A stretch of DNA of 64,000 bases, taken from assembly GCF_000671395.1 (NCBI RefSeq), contig NZ_AQQY01000003.1:1-64000 (forward strand), read 5' to 3'. Shown here piece after piece: positions 54,874 to 64,000 of the stretch. The notes under the pieces were generated by a model. The model saw nothing but the letters and a program-made list of their open reading frames with translations, was not told the DNA's origin and did not search any database. The position numbers and the translations under genes were made by a program. Every line of letters starts with the position of its first letter. The first letter of the stretch is position 1. Origin of the DNA: Actibacterium atlanticum (GTDB taxonomy: Bacteria; Pseudomonadota; Alphaproteobacteria; Rhodobacterales; Rhodobacteraceae).

Positions 54874-56427
54874 CTAACGCAGCCAAACTTCGACACGGCG
54901 GTTCGCATGACGGCCCCAGTCCGTGTCATCGCACGCCACCGGCATTGCCTCGCCAAACCCTTCAACGGCCAAAGACGCGTCGTTGAAATCAGCAGCTTTG
55001 GCCAGTTTACGAACCGCCGCGCGCACCGCTTCGGCCCGTTCACGCGCGATGCGTCGATTGACCTCCCAGCCGCCCTCGCCATCGCTAAAACCGATGAAGA
55101 CCAGCGTTTTTCCATTAAACTCTCCGCGCTCCAAAGCGTCGGCCAGAGCTTTCACATTGCCAACCGATTGCGCGTCCAGATCGCTGGAGCCCCCGCGGAA
55201 CCGGAAAGTATTGGTCAACCGTACCGCGCCACGCAGAGTTTCAATAAGGCGCTGCACCTCGGGCGCGGGCATGTCTTCTCCGATTTTCGAGATCGCCGCC
55301 GCCAGACGCTCACCCTGTTGGTTCAGCGTGATTTGCTCACGGCCCTGATCCACAAAACCGACGTCCCGGATAACCCGCTGCGCGGCGGTTGTGTCCAGGT
55401 ATCGCAGGAATTCGCGCGCCAACAGCGGCAACCGCTTCTTTGGCAGGTACAAAAACAGTGGCGCGGTGAAAGGATAATCCTCCGCCTTCAATGCCTGACG
55501 GCTGAGAGGCAGGGCGATACCACAGCTGTCTTCCAGCAAGACCAACTGCGCGCTGCCCGGGTCTGAAAAACGTGCCACAGAAAGCCCAAAAGGATCGCGC
55601 GCCACAGCGTCAGTCAGGCCGGTATGATCTAGGGGCAGCTTGGGCGCAGCCATGGGTTTCAGCCCGATCGGGGCCAAAAGCAAATCTGCAATGGCTTCGC
55701 GCATCCCTGAATCCCGGGCGTGCTGATGCACCGTAATGGGCCCACGCCCGCCCGGCCATTCCGTGATGTCCCCCGCCAGAATATGCGCAAGATCAGACAC
55801 TCTGATCCGCCGCAAGGGGTTGCCCGGCGCGACAATCGGCACCAAGGCATCCAAGGCCACAATCCGCGCCTGCGCGGCCGAGGTCACGTCGCCCAACCCG
55901 GCGTCGCGCATCAACTGAGCCTCATCCGCGCGAATCTCGCGCAGCGCCATGGCGATGCTTGTTTCCCCTGCTAACAGGTCCGCAAATCCTTCGCCGGTGG
56001 AATGTAGCCTGAAACCAACCCGCGCCTCGACCTGATCGATGTCAGCCGCGCGCAGCTCATAGCTGAACTCGGTGTCAGAACGCGCAACGCGCCGCACGCG
56101 CAATCCGCGCCGATGCGCGAAGTCCTCCAGCAGGGCGGGAATCAACGCCGTGCCCATCGCGGGCGCTCCGGCAAAAGAAAACTCTGCAACGAAAGCGTTC
56201 AAATCCGGGCAACCCGTCCCGGCGCAGCGCACCCCTTGGCCATCCAACACAAGGCGGCCATAGGCAGTGTCGACTTCGTAAAACTCGCCGTCAAACGACA
56301 GCAGCGTTCCGCTAACGGAAATCGTCCCATCGCGGGACGTCAGCGCTACGTCCTGCGCTTGGGCTGCAGGGGCACGTACAAAGACAAGCGCGGCGAAGAT
56401 CGCCGCGCCAACAAAAAACCGGATCAT
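54874..56427 (-). CDS. Periplasmic binding protein fused to an OmpA-like domain
   Basis: 517 residues. A signal peptide (ending APAAQAQ) is followed by a PstS-like substrate-binding region (LVPIVAPGNPLRRIRVSDLA, GDITEWPGG) and a C-terminal OmpA-like peptidoglycan-binding domain (GFSDGEGGWEVNRRIARERA to GRHANRRVEVWL). The fusion would hold a small-molecule or phosphate-type binding protein on peptidoglycan. No transporter genes adjoin it, so sensing or envelope roles are as likely as import. Confidence 0.82.
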   Translation of the reverse strand: MIRFFVGAAIFAALVFVRAPAAQAQDVALTSRDGTISVSGTLLSFDGEFYEVDTAYGRLVLDGQGVRCAGTGCPDLNAFVAEFSFAGAPAMGTALIPALLEDFAHRRGLRVRRVARSDTEFSYELRAADIDQVEARVGFRLHSTGEGFADLLAGETSIAMALREIRADEAQLMRDAGLGDVTSAAQARIVALDALVPIVAPGNPLRRIRVSDLAHILAGDITEWPGGRGPITVHQHARDSGMREAIADLLLAPIGLKPMAAPKLPLDHTGLTDAVARDPFGLSVARFSDPGSAQLVLLEDSCGIALPLSRQALKAEDYPFTAPLFLYLPKKRLPLLAREFLRYLDTTAAQRVIRDVGFVDQGREQITLNQQGERLAAAISKIGEDMPAPEVQRLIETLRGAVRLTNTFRFRGGSSDLDAQSVGNVKALADALERGEFNGKTLVFIGFSDGEGGWEVNRRIARERAEAVRAAVRKLAKAADFNDASLAVEGFGEAMPVACDDTDWGRHANRRVEVWLR

Positions 56428-56445
56428 AGGTCCAACAAGGTCGCG

Positions 56446-57468
56446 TCAGTTCTGCGCGATCTTCATGTCTCGGAGAATGTTTTTCAACACAAGATATTCA
56501 CCAACCGCATCGCAAGCGGGCACAGACATGCTCAGCTCTACCGCTTGCATCTGCCCAGCGGCATCAACTTGCAATGTTTCGCCAAGAATCTGGCGGTTGC
56601 AGTTGGATTGGGTGACCTCTGCCTCGACGTTCAAACGGACCGCGCCAGGCACCGTGTCGGTCTTTTGCGGGAAGCTATAAACCTCGGCTTGCCAGCCACC
56701 CAACGGCAATGCGGTGCCAATGCGGGTCAGAAAGCCGCCCTGATCACCCGATTGCGGGGCTTGGGCCCAGACATGGCCGAGTTCGCCATAGGCAGCGCCA
56801 TATTCGAACGCATGCAGCTGGAGACCAGTTTCACCGCGCCATTGCAGCGCTACCCGTTCAAACAGCGACGCATCCGGCACTTGTACCGGCGCAGTCAGAA
56901 CATCGCCGTTGCGCATTTCAGCGACAAAAACCGACAGGTCTGACAGCGCAGGCACCATCAGCTCCATCTCGCCAGTTTCGGGCAGCAGATAAGAGAACCG
57001 CAGTCGGTCTTGCGAGAACTCAACGACTTCATTGGAATGGCAGGTCGCACGCAGGCTTAGCTTAACCATCGCATCGTCCATAGCCTTGGCACGGAACGAT
57101 GTTTCACAAGGCTGACCAAACGCGTTCAGTTCACGGCCTTCGGGTTCGGGTTTTTCCTGCGCATCATCCAACGCAGTCAAACGTTGGCGAATGGCGTCGT
57201 TTTGAACAGCCAATGCGGGCAGGTTTCGCACGGCCGTCGGTGCGACGGGAAGGCCCGGAACCTGATCAACATGTGCAGCGGCTAGATGGACGTCGGCCGT
57301 GGCCGTCGACAGCGGTACAACCGTTTTCACAGCATAGGGGGTCACCGTTTCAGACACGGGTTTATGCGCGCTTTCAACGATCTTATCGCTGCTTTGCACA
57401 AACTGCCCCGCCACAAAGGCGATCAGCAACGTGCCCGCAGCTGCTAGAAGACGATTACGGAGTACCAC
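56446..57468 (-). CDS. Membrane-anchored periplasmic protein, function unknown
   Basis: 340 residues. One N-terminal membrane segment (RLLAAAGTLLIAFVAGQFV) is followed by a mostly periplasmic region with four Cys, two in CETSFRAK and ATCHSN and two near NCNRQIL and VPACDAV, which could pair as disulphides. It was not recognised. It lies 19 nt upstream of the OmpA fusion gene on the same strand, so the two may act together at the envelope. Confidence 0.7.
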   Translation of the reverse strand: MVLRNRLLAAAGTLLIAFVAGQFVQSSDKIVESAHKPVSETVTPYAVKTVVPLSTATADVHLAAAHVDQVPGLPVAPTAVRNLPALAVQNDAIRQRLTALDDAQEKPEPEGRELNAFGQPCETSFRAKAMDDAMVKLSLRATCHSNEVVEFSQDRLRFSYLLPETGEMELMVPALSDLSVFVAEMRNGDVLTAPVQVPDASLFERVALQWRGETGLQLHAFEYGAAYGELGHVWAQAPQSGDQGGFLTRIGTALPLGGWQAEVYSFPQKTDTVPGAVRLNVEAEVTQSNCNRQILGETLQVDAAGQMQAVELSMSVPACDAVGEYLVLKNILRDMKIAQN

Positions 57469-57594
57469 AACACTTACCTTTCCTTAACTCACCAGCGGAA
57501 GCTAGTGATGGAAAGGGGCAATTGCGTGGCAAGAACGTGGATTGTTGCAGACAGGGGAACATTGCAAAGATGTAGCCCCTATCGTGGCAGCAAT

Positions 57595-60282
57595 TTACCC
57601 CAGTTTGCCATGACAATGCTTGAATTTCTTGCCTGACCCACATGGGCAAAGATCGTTGCGGCCGGGGTTGCCCCATGTATCCGGGTTGTCTTCGTCAAAG
57701 TCCGGATTAATGGGTTCGGGCTTGGGCTCTGGGTCAGCCGCGGCTTGAATCGCGCGCTGCTGCTCCAGCATTTGATCCATCATCTGCTGTTGCTCTTCTT
57801 CGGTCAGCGGACGGACTTGGCCAAGCTTCTGGCTGACTTCCTCGCGCAGAGAGTCCAGCATCGATTCAAACAGGGCAAAAGCTTCGGTCTTGTATTCGTT
57901 CAGCGGATCGCGCTGCGCATAACCGCGAAAGCCTACAACCGAGCGCAGATGATCCAGCGTCAGCAGGTGCTCACGCCACTTGCCATCAATCGTTTGCAGC
58001 AGGATCTGCTTCTCGATGTTGCGCATATTTTCTGGGCCGAACTGGGCTGCCTTGGAAGCCAGAGACTCATCGCTGGCTTTTTCCAGACGTTCGCGCACGG
58101 TTTCGTCATCCGCGCCTTCTTCGGCGGCCCAGTCAATGACCGGGACATCAATGTTCAGCTTTTCAAGCACGGCGGCATAAAGCCCTTCGGTATCCCATTG
58201 CTCGGCATAAGACTTGGGCGGCATGTGCTTTTCAACCAGATCGTCAATCACGTCATAGCGCATGTCCTTAACAATCTCGGACAAGTCTTTGGCTTCCATG
58301 ATCTCGCGACGCTGGCTGAAGATTACCTTCCGCTGGTCGTTCATCACGTCGTCGAATTTCAGCAGCTGTTTACGAATGTCAAAGTTGCGGCCTTCAACTT
58401 TCGCCTGCGCCCGTTCCAATGATTTGTTGACCCAAGGGTGAACGATCGCTTCGCCCTCTTTCATACCCAGGCTGGACAGCACTTTGTCCAAACGATCCGA
58501 GCCGAAAATCCGCATCAGGTCGTCTTCGAGCGACAGGAAGAAAGACGAACGCCCCGGATCTCCCTGACGTCCCGAACGGCCGCGCAGCTGGTTATCAATG
58601 CGGCGGCTTTCGTGACGTTCTGTCGCCAGAACGAACAAGCCGCCCGCATCTTTGACCGCCTGTTCATCGGCGCCATGCTGTTCTTCGATCTTGGCGCGGA
58701 TTGCATCCGCATCGCCCGAAGGATCAGCGGCAATGGCCTCCATAATCTTAAACTCGACGTTGCCGCCCAGCTTAATATCGGTCCCACGGCCAGCCATGTT
58801 GGTGGCAATGGTCACCGCGCCCAGCTTACCGGCATCGGCGACGATCTGGGCTTCTTGTTCGTGCTGGCGCGCGTTCAGAACGTTGTGCTTCAGCTTCGCC
58901 TTGGTCAGCATCTGGCTCAGCATCTCGGATTTGTCGATCGAGGTTGTGCCAACCAGAACCGGCTGGCCTTTTTCATGGGCCTCTTTGATCGTTTCGACAA
59001 TCGCGTCGTATTTTTCCTGCGCCGTACGATAGACAGCATCATGTTCGTCTTCGCGGGCGATGGGGCGGTTGGTGGGCACTTCGACCACGCCCAAGCCATA
59101 GATTTCCATGAATTCGTCTGCTTCGGTTAATGCCGTACCGGTCATGCCGGCCAGCTTATCGTACAGACGGAAGTAGTTCTGGAATGTCACTGAAGCCAGC
59201 GTGACGTTTTCGGGATTAATCGTCACGCCTTCTTTGGCTTCAATCGCCTGATGCAGCCCTTCCGACAAGCGGCGGCCCGACATCATCCGGCCAGTAAATT
59301 CGTCGATCAGCACAACCTCGCCGCCACGGACAATATAGTCCTTGTCCTTGTGAAACAGCTTATGCGCCTTCAGCGCTTGCGTCGCGTGGTGCACAATGGT
59401 GGTGGATTCCGGGTCATAAAGCGACTGCTCCTCGGGCAGGATGCCAAGGCGGTGCAGTTCCTCTTCCATGAATTCGTTACCATCATCGGTGAAGGTCACG
59501 TTCTTGGCCTTTTCGTCGATGGTGAAATGTTCGTCCTGAACCGACGGGATCACCTCGTCCAGCGACTTATACAGATCTGAACGATCCTGACTGGGCCCCG
59601 AGATAATCAGCGGCGTCCGTGCCTCATCGATCAGGATCGAGTCGACCTCATCCACAATCGCGAAGTTGTGCTCGCGCTGGGACATTTGTTCCAGATCGGG
59701 CCGCATGTTGTCGCGCAGGTAGTCAAAACCCAGCTCATTGTTGGTGGCATAGGTCACATGAGACGCATAGGCCGCCTTTTTCTCTTCTTCGGGCTGCTGG
59801 GGGTAAACCACACCGCAGGTCATGCCCAGGGCGGTATAAACCTTACCCATCCATTCGGAATCCCGCTTGGCCAGATAGTCGTTCACGGTGACGATATGTA
59901 CGCCTTTGCCCGTCAGCGCGTTCAGATAGGCCGGGAAGGTCGCAACAAGGGTTTTGCCCTCGCCGGTCTTCATTTCCGAAATGTTGCCTTGATGCAGAAA
60001 GATGCCGCCCATCAGCTGGGTGTCAAAAGCGCGCAGGCCCAACGCCCGTTTGGCCGCTTCACGGCAATTGGCAAAGGCTTCTGGCAGCAGGTCATCCAGC
60101 GACTCACCGCCCATGGCGCGCGCGGCCAATTTATCGGTCTTGTCCTTGATGCCGTCGTCGCTCAACGCAGCGAAATCTTCCTCAAGTGCATTGATCTTTG
60201 CAACGATCGAACGAGTGGCCTTGATCTTGCGGTCGTTTGGGGTGCCAAAAACCTTCTTGGCGATTGTTCCGATACCCAGCAT
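57595..60282 (-). CDS. secA: Preprotein translocase ATPase SecA
   Basis: 895 residues from the ATG at 60282, which has GGAG 6 nt upstream. DEAD-type motor motifs ([33 protein letters not shown]) and the C-terminal zinc tail [17 protein letters not shown] are intact. It drives Sec-dependent export of signal-peptide proteins. It is divergent from ppiC, whose product works on exported proteins. Confidence 0.98.
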   Translation of the reverse strand: MLGIGTIAKKVFGTPNDRKIKATRSIVAKINALEEDFAALSDDGIKDKTDKLAARAMGGESLDDLLPEAFANCREAAKRALGLRAFDTQLMGGIFLHQGNISEMKTGEGKTLVATFPAYLNALTGKGVHIVTVNDYLAKRDSEWMGKVYTALGMTCGVVYPQQPEEEKKAAYASHVTYATNNELGFDYLRDNMRPDLEQMSQREHNFAIVDEVDSILIDEARTPLIISGPSQDRSDLYKSLDEVIPSVQDEHFTIDEKAKNVTFTDDGNEFMEEELHRLGILPEEQSLYDPESTTIVHHATQALKAHKLFHKDKDYIVRGGEVVLIDEFTGRMMSGRRLSEGLHQAIEAKEGVTINPENVTLASVTFQNYFRLYDKLAGMTGTALTEADEFMEIYGLGVVEVPTNRPIAREDEHDAVYRTAQEKYDAIVETIKEAHEKGQPVLVGTTSIDKSEMLSQMLTKAKLKHNVLNARQHEQEAQIVADAGKLGAVTIATNMAGRGTDIKLGGNVEFKIMEAIAADPSGDADAIRAKIEEQHGADEQAVKDAGGLFVLATERHESRRIDNQLRGRSGRQGDPGRSSFFLSLEDDLMRIFGSDRLDKVLSSLGMKEGEAIVHPWVNKSLERAQAKVEGRNFDIRKQLLKFDDVMNDQRKVIFSQRREIMEAKDLSEIVKDMRYDVIDDLVEKHMPPKSYAEQWDTEGLYAAVLEKLNIDVPVIDWAAEEGADDETVRERLEKASDESLASKAAQFGPENMRNIEKQILLQTIDGKWREHLLTLDHLRSVVGFRGYAQRDPLNEYKTEAFALFESMLDSLREEVSQKLGQVRPLTEEEQQQMMDQMLEQQRAIQAAADPEPKPEPINPDFDEDNPDTWGNPGRNDLCPCGSGKKFKHCHGKLG

Positions 60283-60463
60283 GTTTTCTCCGCTTCGTGG
60301 CTCTTTTCGAGGATCGTAAGAAAGGATACCTTGCCCGCCCTGCATAGCCCCCTTAGGTAGGGCTTAAAGGGCGTTTAGGCGCATTCAGACCAAGAGCGAT
60401 GTAAGCGCCTGCCCAACCTGTGTCAACGTCACCAGCCAGACTGGTGCAAAAGGAGTGGCCCTG

Positions 60464-61309
60464 ATGCCCAATCTGAAGAATTCCCTGCTGTGTGCGGCCC
60501 TTATTTCTGGTCTTTCGACCCCGGTCTTTGCGGCTGAACCTGATGCGTCGACCGTGGTTGCCACCGTCGCCGGGACAGACGTCACTTTGGGTCAGATGAT
60601 TGTGATGGCACAGCAGCTTCCTTCTGAATACCAATCGCTGCCTGACGAGGTTCTATACAATGCAGTGCTGGATCAGCTGATCCGTCAGATCGCCATTGGC
60701 AAGACCATCGAAGATGAACTGTCCTTGTCGGCCAAGCTGGCAATGGAGAACGAGCGCATTGGCTTTTTGGCTTCTGAAGCGCTGAACGGTATTGCGGCCT
60801 CGGCGGTCACAGATGAAGCCCTTCAGGCTGCCTATGATGCGCAGTTCAAAGACGTTGAACCCGCCACCGAATACAACGCCTCGCACATTCTGGTTGAAAC
60901 AGAAGACGAAGCCAAAGCCATCAAGGCTGATCTGGACGGTGGTGCGGATTTCGCTGAAACCGCCAAAGAGAAGTCCACCGGCCCTTCGGGACCCAATGGC
61001 GGCAATCTGGGCTGGTTTGGCGCTGGGATGATGGTCAAACCTTTTGAAGACGCCGTCATGTCACTGGAAACAGGTCAGGTGTCGGACCCAGTACAAACCC
61101 AGTTTGGCTGGCACATCGTAATCCTGAATGAAACCCGCGTCGCCGCGATCCCGACCCTGGAAGAGGTTCGCCCGGAACTGGAGTCCACCTTGCAGCAGGA
61201 CGCCGTCACCGTCGCATTGGACGAGGTTACCGCCGCCACCACGATCACCCGGACCGAAGAAGAGATCGACCCGACGCTGCTGCGCAGTACCGATCTGCTG
61301 ACTCAATAA
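60464..61309 (+). CDS. Periplasmic parvulin-type peptidyl-prolyl isomerase
   Basis: 281 residues from the ATG at 60464, 8 nt after AAAGGAG; a GTG at 60455 overlaps that site. A signal peptide (LLCAALISGLSTPVFAA), a helical SurA-like N-domain, and a parvulin domain (NASHILVETEDEAKAI, GGNLGWFGAGMMVKPFEDAV) are clear. It assists folding of exported proteins. It is divergent from secA. Confidence 0.93.
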   Translation: MPNLKNSLLCAALISGLSTPVFAAEPDASTVVATVAGTDVTLGQMIVMAQQLPSEYQSLPDEVLYNAVLDQLIRQIAIGKTIEDELSLSAKLAMENERIGFLASEALNGIAASAVTDEALQAAYDAQFKDVEPATEYNASHILVETEDEAKAIKADLDGGADFAETAKEKSTGPSGPNGGNLGWFGAGMMVKPFEDAVMSLETGQVSDPVQTQFGWHIVILNETRVAAIPTLEEVRPELESTLQQDAVTVALDEVTAATTITRTEEEIDPTLLRSTDLLTQ

Positions 61310-61330
61310 CATCCTTGTCCGGGGGGCATC

Positions 61331-62701
61331 ATGACACATCCGAATGACGAAGACGCAAACGATCTTGGCACCAAGGAAGAGCTGAAGCGGCTGCGCCAGA
61401 AGCTTTCAGAGCTCCGCCGTAAGCTCAAAGAGGCCAAGGGCCAAACGCCAGAGCAAGACGAGTCTTCGCCGCATGTGTCGCCGCTGGCCCCGGACAGCTT
61501 TCCCGATCTGCCGCCCGTCGCAGGCGTCACCTTTGCCGCGGCTGCAGCCGGGGTGAAGTATGAAGGGCGGGATGACGTGATGTTGGCTGTGATGGAACCG
61601 GGTACAACCATAGCTGGCGTATTTACCCGCTCCGCCACGCGTTCTGCCAACGTGTTGGATTGTCAGCAGAAAGTCGGCACCGACAGTGCAGACGGTGCAG
61701 CGATCATCGTGAACTCCGGCAACTCCAATGCTTTCACCGGGCGCCATGGAGATGAATCCACAAACGCGCTGACCGCTTCGGTTTCGCAGGCGACGGGGGT
61801 TCCCGAAACGCGGGTCTTCACTTCGTCAACCGGGGTGATCGGCGAGCGTCTGCCGCATGAACGCATCACCGCCAAAGTCGGCGAACTGGTCAAAAACCAA
61901 AGCCCCGACGGGATTGAAGCTGCCGCCAAGGCGATCATGACCACCGACACATTTGCCAAAGGCGCATCCATTCAGGTTGAGATTGGCGGAGAGCTGGTCA
62001 CCATCAGCGGTATCGCCAAAGGCTCGGGTATGATCGCGCCTGACATGGCGACAATGCTCGTTTACATTTTCACTGACGCCAAAATTGCGCGGGATCCGTT
62101 GCAACGCATCCTGTCACGCCTGACCGACAGCAGCTTTAACGCCATCACAGTTGATAGCGACACCTCAACCTCTGACACGCTGCTGCTGGCCGCCACGGGT
62201 AAAAGCAACGCTCCGATGATCAGCGATCTGCGGTCCGCAAACGCCAAAGCTTTTGGTGCGGCGCTGGAGCAAGTGATGCTAGATCTTGCCCATCAGGTTG
62301 TGCGCGACGGAGAAGGCGCGACCAAGTTCATTGAGGTGTCCGTTTCAGGCGCTGCCAGCGCCTCGGACGCGCACAAGGTGGCAATGGCAATTGCCAACTC
62401 GCCGCTGGTGAAAACAGCAGCAGCGGGCGAAGATGCAAACTGGGGACGGGTTGTCATGGCGGTCGGCAAGTCCGGCGCCAAGGCAGATCGCGACCTGCTA
62501 AGTATCCGGTTTGGCGACATCCTTGTGGCTGAAAACGGCTGGGTGGCAGATGGCTACAATGAAGAAACCGGCGCGGCCTATATGAAAAACCAGGAATTGG
62601 TGATCGGAGTCGATCTGGGCCTTGGCGCGGGTCATGCCACCGCATGGACGTGCGACCTGACCCATGACTACATCAGCATCAACGCGGACTATCGTTCATG
62701 A
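61331..62701 (+). CDS. argJ: Bifunctional ornithine acetyltransferase/N-acetylglutamate synthase with N-terminal coiled coil
   Basis: 456 residues, about 45 longer than usual ArgJ. The ArgJ core begins near VSPLAPDSFPDLPPVAGV and has the self-cleavage site MATMLVY (before Thr) and the NSGNSNAFTG motif. It transfers acetyl from N-acetylornithine to glutamate in arginine synthesis. The first 45 residues are a charged helix (TKEELKRLRQKLSELRRKL) predicted as a coiled coil. A GTG at 61475 would give the normal length but has a weak ribosome site. The stop overlaps the mutT start (ATGA). Confidence 0.93.
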   Translation: MTHPNDEDANDLGTKEELKRLRQKLSELRRKLKEAKGQTPEQDESSPHVSPLAPDSFPDLPPVAGVTFAAAAAGVKYEGRDDVMLAVMEPGTTIAGVFTRSATRSANVLDCQQKVGTDSADGAAIIVNSGNSNAFTGRHGDESTNALTASVSQATGVPETRVFTSSTGVIGERLPHERITAKVGELVKNQSPDGIEAAAKAIMTTDTFAKGASIQVEIGGELVTISGIAKGSGMIAPDMATMLVYIFTDAKIARDPLQRILSRLTDSSFNAITVDSDTSTSDTLLLAATGKSNAPMISDLRSANAKAFGAALEQVMLDLAHQVVRDGEGATKFIEVSVSGAASASDAHKVAMAIANSPLVKTAAAGEDANWGRVVMAVGKSGAKADRDLLSIRFGDILVAENGWVADGYNEETGAAYMKNQELVIGVDLGLGAGHATAWTCDLTHDYISINADYRS

Positions 62702-63096
62702 AAACAGTACTGGTGTCTGCCGTTGCCTTGATAGACGCAGATGGGCGCGTCTTGCTGGGACAGCGCCCCGAAGGCAAATCCATGGCTGGTTTGTGGGAAT
62801 TTCCAGGCGGCAAAGTAGAACCCGGCGAAACCCCCGAGGTCGCGCTGATCCGCGAGCTGGAAGAAGAGCTGGGCATCAACACATGGGAAAGCTGCCTTGC
62901 ACCACTGACATTTGCCAGCCACAGCTATGAAAACTTCCATCTTTTGATGCCGTTATTTGCTTGCCGCAAGTGGGAAGGGATCCCGCAATCGCGCGAAGGT
63001 CAGGCGCTAAAATGGGTGCGGAGCGAATCACTTCGTGACTACCCGATGCCAGCGGCTGACATACCGCTTATCCCGATCCTCAGAGACTGGTTGTAA
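62698..63096 (+). CDS. mutT: MutT-type NUDIX hydrolase
   Basis: 132 residues. The NUDIX box GGKVEPGETPEVALIRELEE is complete and a MutT-like FPGGKVE and LMPLFACRKWEG follow the family. It clears 8-oxo-dGTP and related nucleotides. It overlaps argJ by 4 nt, so the two are co-translated. Confidence 0.92.
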   Translation: MKTVLVSAVALIDADGRVLLGQRPEGKSMAGLWEFPGGKVEPGETPEVALIRELEEELGINTWESCLAPLTFASHSYENFHLLMPLFACRKWEGIPQSREGQALKWVRSESLRDYPMPAADIPLIPILRDWL

Positions 63097-63257
63097 CGGC
63101 GATTTGACGCCGACAACGGCACGCGCACAAGCTCATCACCTATTTGCTTAAAATTTCGTCTCTTTGGGCGCCTGTGTGTGAACTTTTTAAGATGAAATTT
63201 TATCTGAATATAGTATTGTTTCCTTAGCGTCACATACTCTTTGGGGGAGAGCAGGAT

Positions 63258-63398
63258 ATGATTAAGACAATCACAATGGGAAATTACATTTCCGTTCAGG
63301 GTGCCTTTGTGCGCAAACTGGGCAATGGAAATGTACAGGTCCGCGTGGGTGAGCGTCTTTTTGAAGGCCGTCCGGTCAGCACCAAAAAGACCGCTTAA
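63258..63398 (+). CDS. 46-residue conserved-looking small protein
   Basis: ATG at 63258 with AGGA just upstream. The peptide begins MIKTITMGNYISVQGAFVRK and continues with a Gly-turn VRVGERLFEGRPV and a Lys-rich end; it reads as a small beta-hairpin or barrel. A strong terminator starts 19 nt after the stop, and an AT-rich upstream region gives it its own promoter. The short length is why it is easily missed. Function unknown. Confidence 0.75.
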   Translation: MIKTITMGNYISVQGAFVRKLGNGNVQVRVGERLFEGRPVSTKKTA

Positions 63399-63416
63399 CT
63401 TAGCGCCAACCATACG

Positions 63417-63451
63417 AAAAAAGGGACGACCCGCTGGGCCGTCCCTTTTTT
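63417..63451. terminator. Bidirectional intrinsic terminator
   Basis: A 12-bp stem AAAAAAGGGACG/CGTCCCTTTTTT with an 11-nt loop gives U-tracts in both directions, between the 46-residue gene and the convergent infB. Confidence 0.9.
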
Positions 63452-63476
63452 ATTGCGGTCACTGGATCGAAGAAGA

Positions 63477-64000
63477 TCAATCCAGAGAACGTTCTACTTC
63501 TTCGCGTTCGAAAATCTCGATCACGTCACCAGCACGGATATCGTCGTAGTTTTCGAATGCCATGCCGCATTCCTGACCCGACTGAACCTCTTTCACTTCG
63601 TCCTTGAAACGCTTGAGCGTTTTCAGCGTACCTTCGTGGATCACAACGTTGTCGCGCAGCAGACGCACACCGGCGCTGCGGCGTGCGACGCCTTCGGTCA
63701 CGATACAACCAGCTACCTTGCCCACACCGGTAACCTTGAACACCTCTTTGATCTCGGCATAGCCGATAAAGTGTTCGCGGATCTCGGCGCTCAGCAGGCC
63801 CGAGGCGGCGGCTTTGACGTCATCCACAAGGTCATAGATGACCGAGTAGTACCGAATCTCGACGCCCTTTTGGTTGGCCGCGTTCCGGGCCGGGGCGTTG
63901 GCACGGACGTTAAAGCCCATGACCGGCGCGCCCGAAGCCTCGGCCAGACCGATATCGGATTCGGTGATCGCACCCACACCCGTGTGCAGAACGCGCACGC
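63477..64000 (-). CDS. infB: Translation initiation factor IF-2, C-terminal part (runs off the window)
   Basis: About 174 C-terminal codons lie in the window. The sequence has the IF-2 domain 3/4 features: [49 protein letters not shown] and the ending domain [20 protein letters not shown]. It positions initiator tRNA on the 30S subunit. The stop is TGA at 63477-63479. Confidence 0.97.
   Translation of the reverse strand, partial: VRVLHTGVGAITESDIGLAEASGAPVMGFNVRANAPARNAANQKGVEIRYYSVIYDLVDDVKAAASGLLSAEIREHFIGYAEIKEVFKVTGVGKVAGCIVTEGVARRSAGVRLLRDNVVIHEGTLKTLKRFKDEVKEVQSGQECGMAFENYDDIRAGDVIEIFEREEVERSLD

Noticed and set aside
1-64000. CRISPR arrays, rRNA and tRNA genes
   Set aside because: No regularly spaced repeats and no tRNA T-loop/acceptor pattern outside coding genes; GTTCGAA-like strings found lie inside protein genes.

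Overview
The window is a chromosomal segment of a marine Rhodobacteraceae (Roseobacter-group alphaproteobacterium). This rests on gene content and protein style: a Rhizobium/Roseobacter-type glycerol ABC transporter (glpSTPQUV), a GT14/DUF5927-type glycosyltransferase, the kdsD-lptCAB-rpoN-hpf-ptsN block, and a heat-shock promoter of alphaproteobacterial type before dnaK. No rRNA, tRNA or CRISPR array was seen.

Layout. (1) About 1-14000: a 13-gene minus-strand run from glpD through the glycerol ABC transporter (glpS, T, P, Q, U, V) and glycerol kinase into an iron-type alcohol dehydrogenase, pyruvate kinase, GAPDH and the first codons of enolase. A divergent DeoR-type repressor (glpR) faces it. 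Together they take external glycerol to glycerol-3-phosphate, DHAP and lower glycolysis. (2) About 14000-33650: an accessory island. It holds an AlpA-type regulator, a replication-relaxation protein, two VirD4/HerA-type ATPases without the rest of a type IV secretion system, a lipoprotein, three site-specific recombinases (a short tyrosine recombinase, a large serine recombinase and a P4-type integrase at the right edge), a DUF3768 protein, an XRE regulator, a C5-cytosine methyltransferase, and two AT-rich inserts. One insert encodes a metallophosphoesterase-NACHT protein that looks like an anti-phage sensor-effector. The other encodes a LuxR-type regulator divergent from a degenerate S-adenosylhomocysteine-hydrolase-like protein.

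(3) About 33800-39750: core genes for RNase D, Kdo/LPS transport (kdsD, lptC, lptA, lptB), sigma-54, hibernation factor and PtsN. (4) About 39740-49700: surface-glycan genes: two-domain sulfotransferase, GT14 glycosyltransferase, two GT2 paralogues, galE, galU, kdsB, cysQ and a KpsM-like permease. CysQ would clear the PAP made by sulfotransfer. (5) About 49800-64000: core genes: glycine-zipper lipoprotein, alkB, dnaK-dnaJ, radC, a binding-protein/OmpA fusion, secA, ppiC, argJ (with an odd N-terminal coiled coil), mutT, a 46-codon small gene, and the 3' part of infB.

The best candidates for undescribed biology are the metallophosphoesterase-NACHT gene, the LuxR/AHCY-like pair with its operator-like dyads, a cytosine methyltransferase with almost no target-recognition domain, and the strong inverted repeats at 19363-19509 and 26767-26838 next to recombinase genes. 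All functional calls come from reading motifs by eye; no database search was run.
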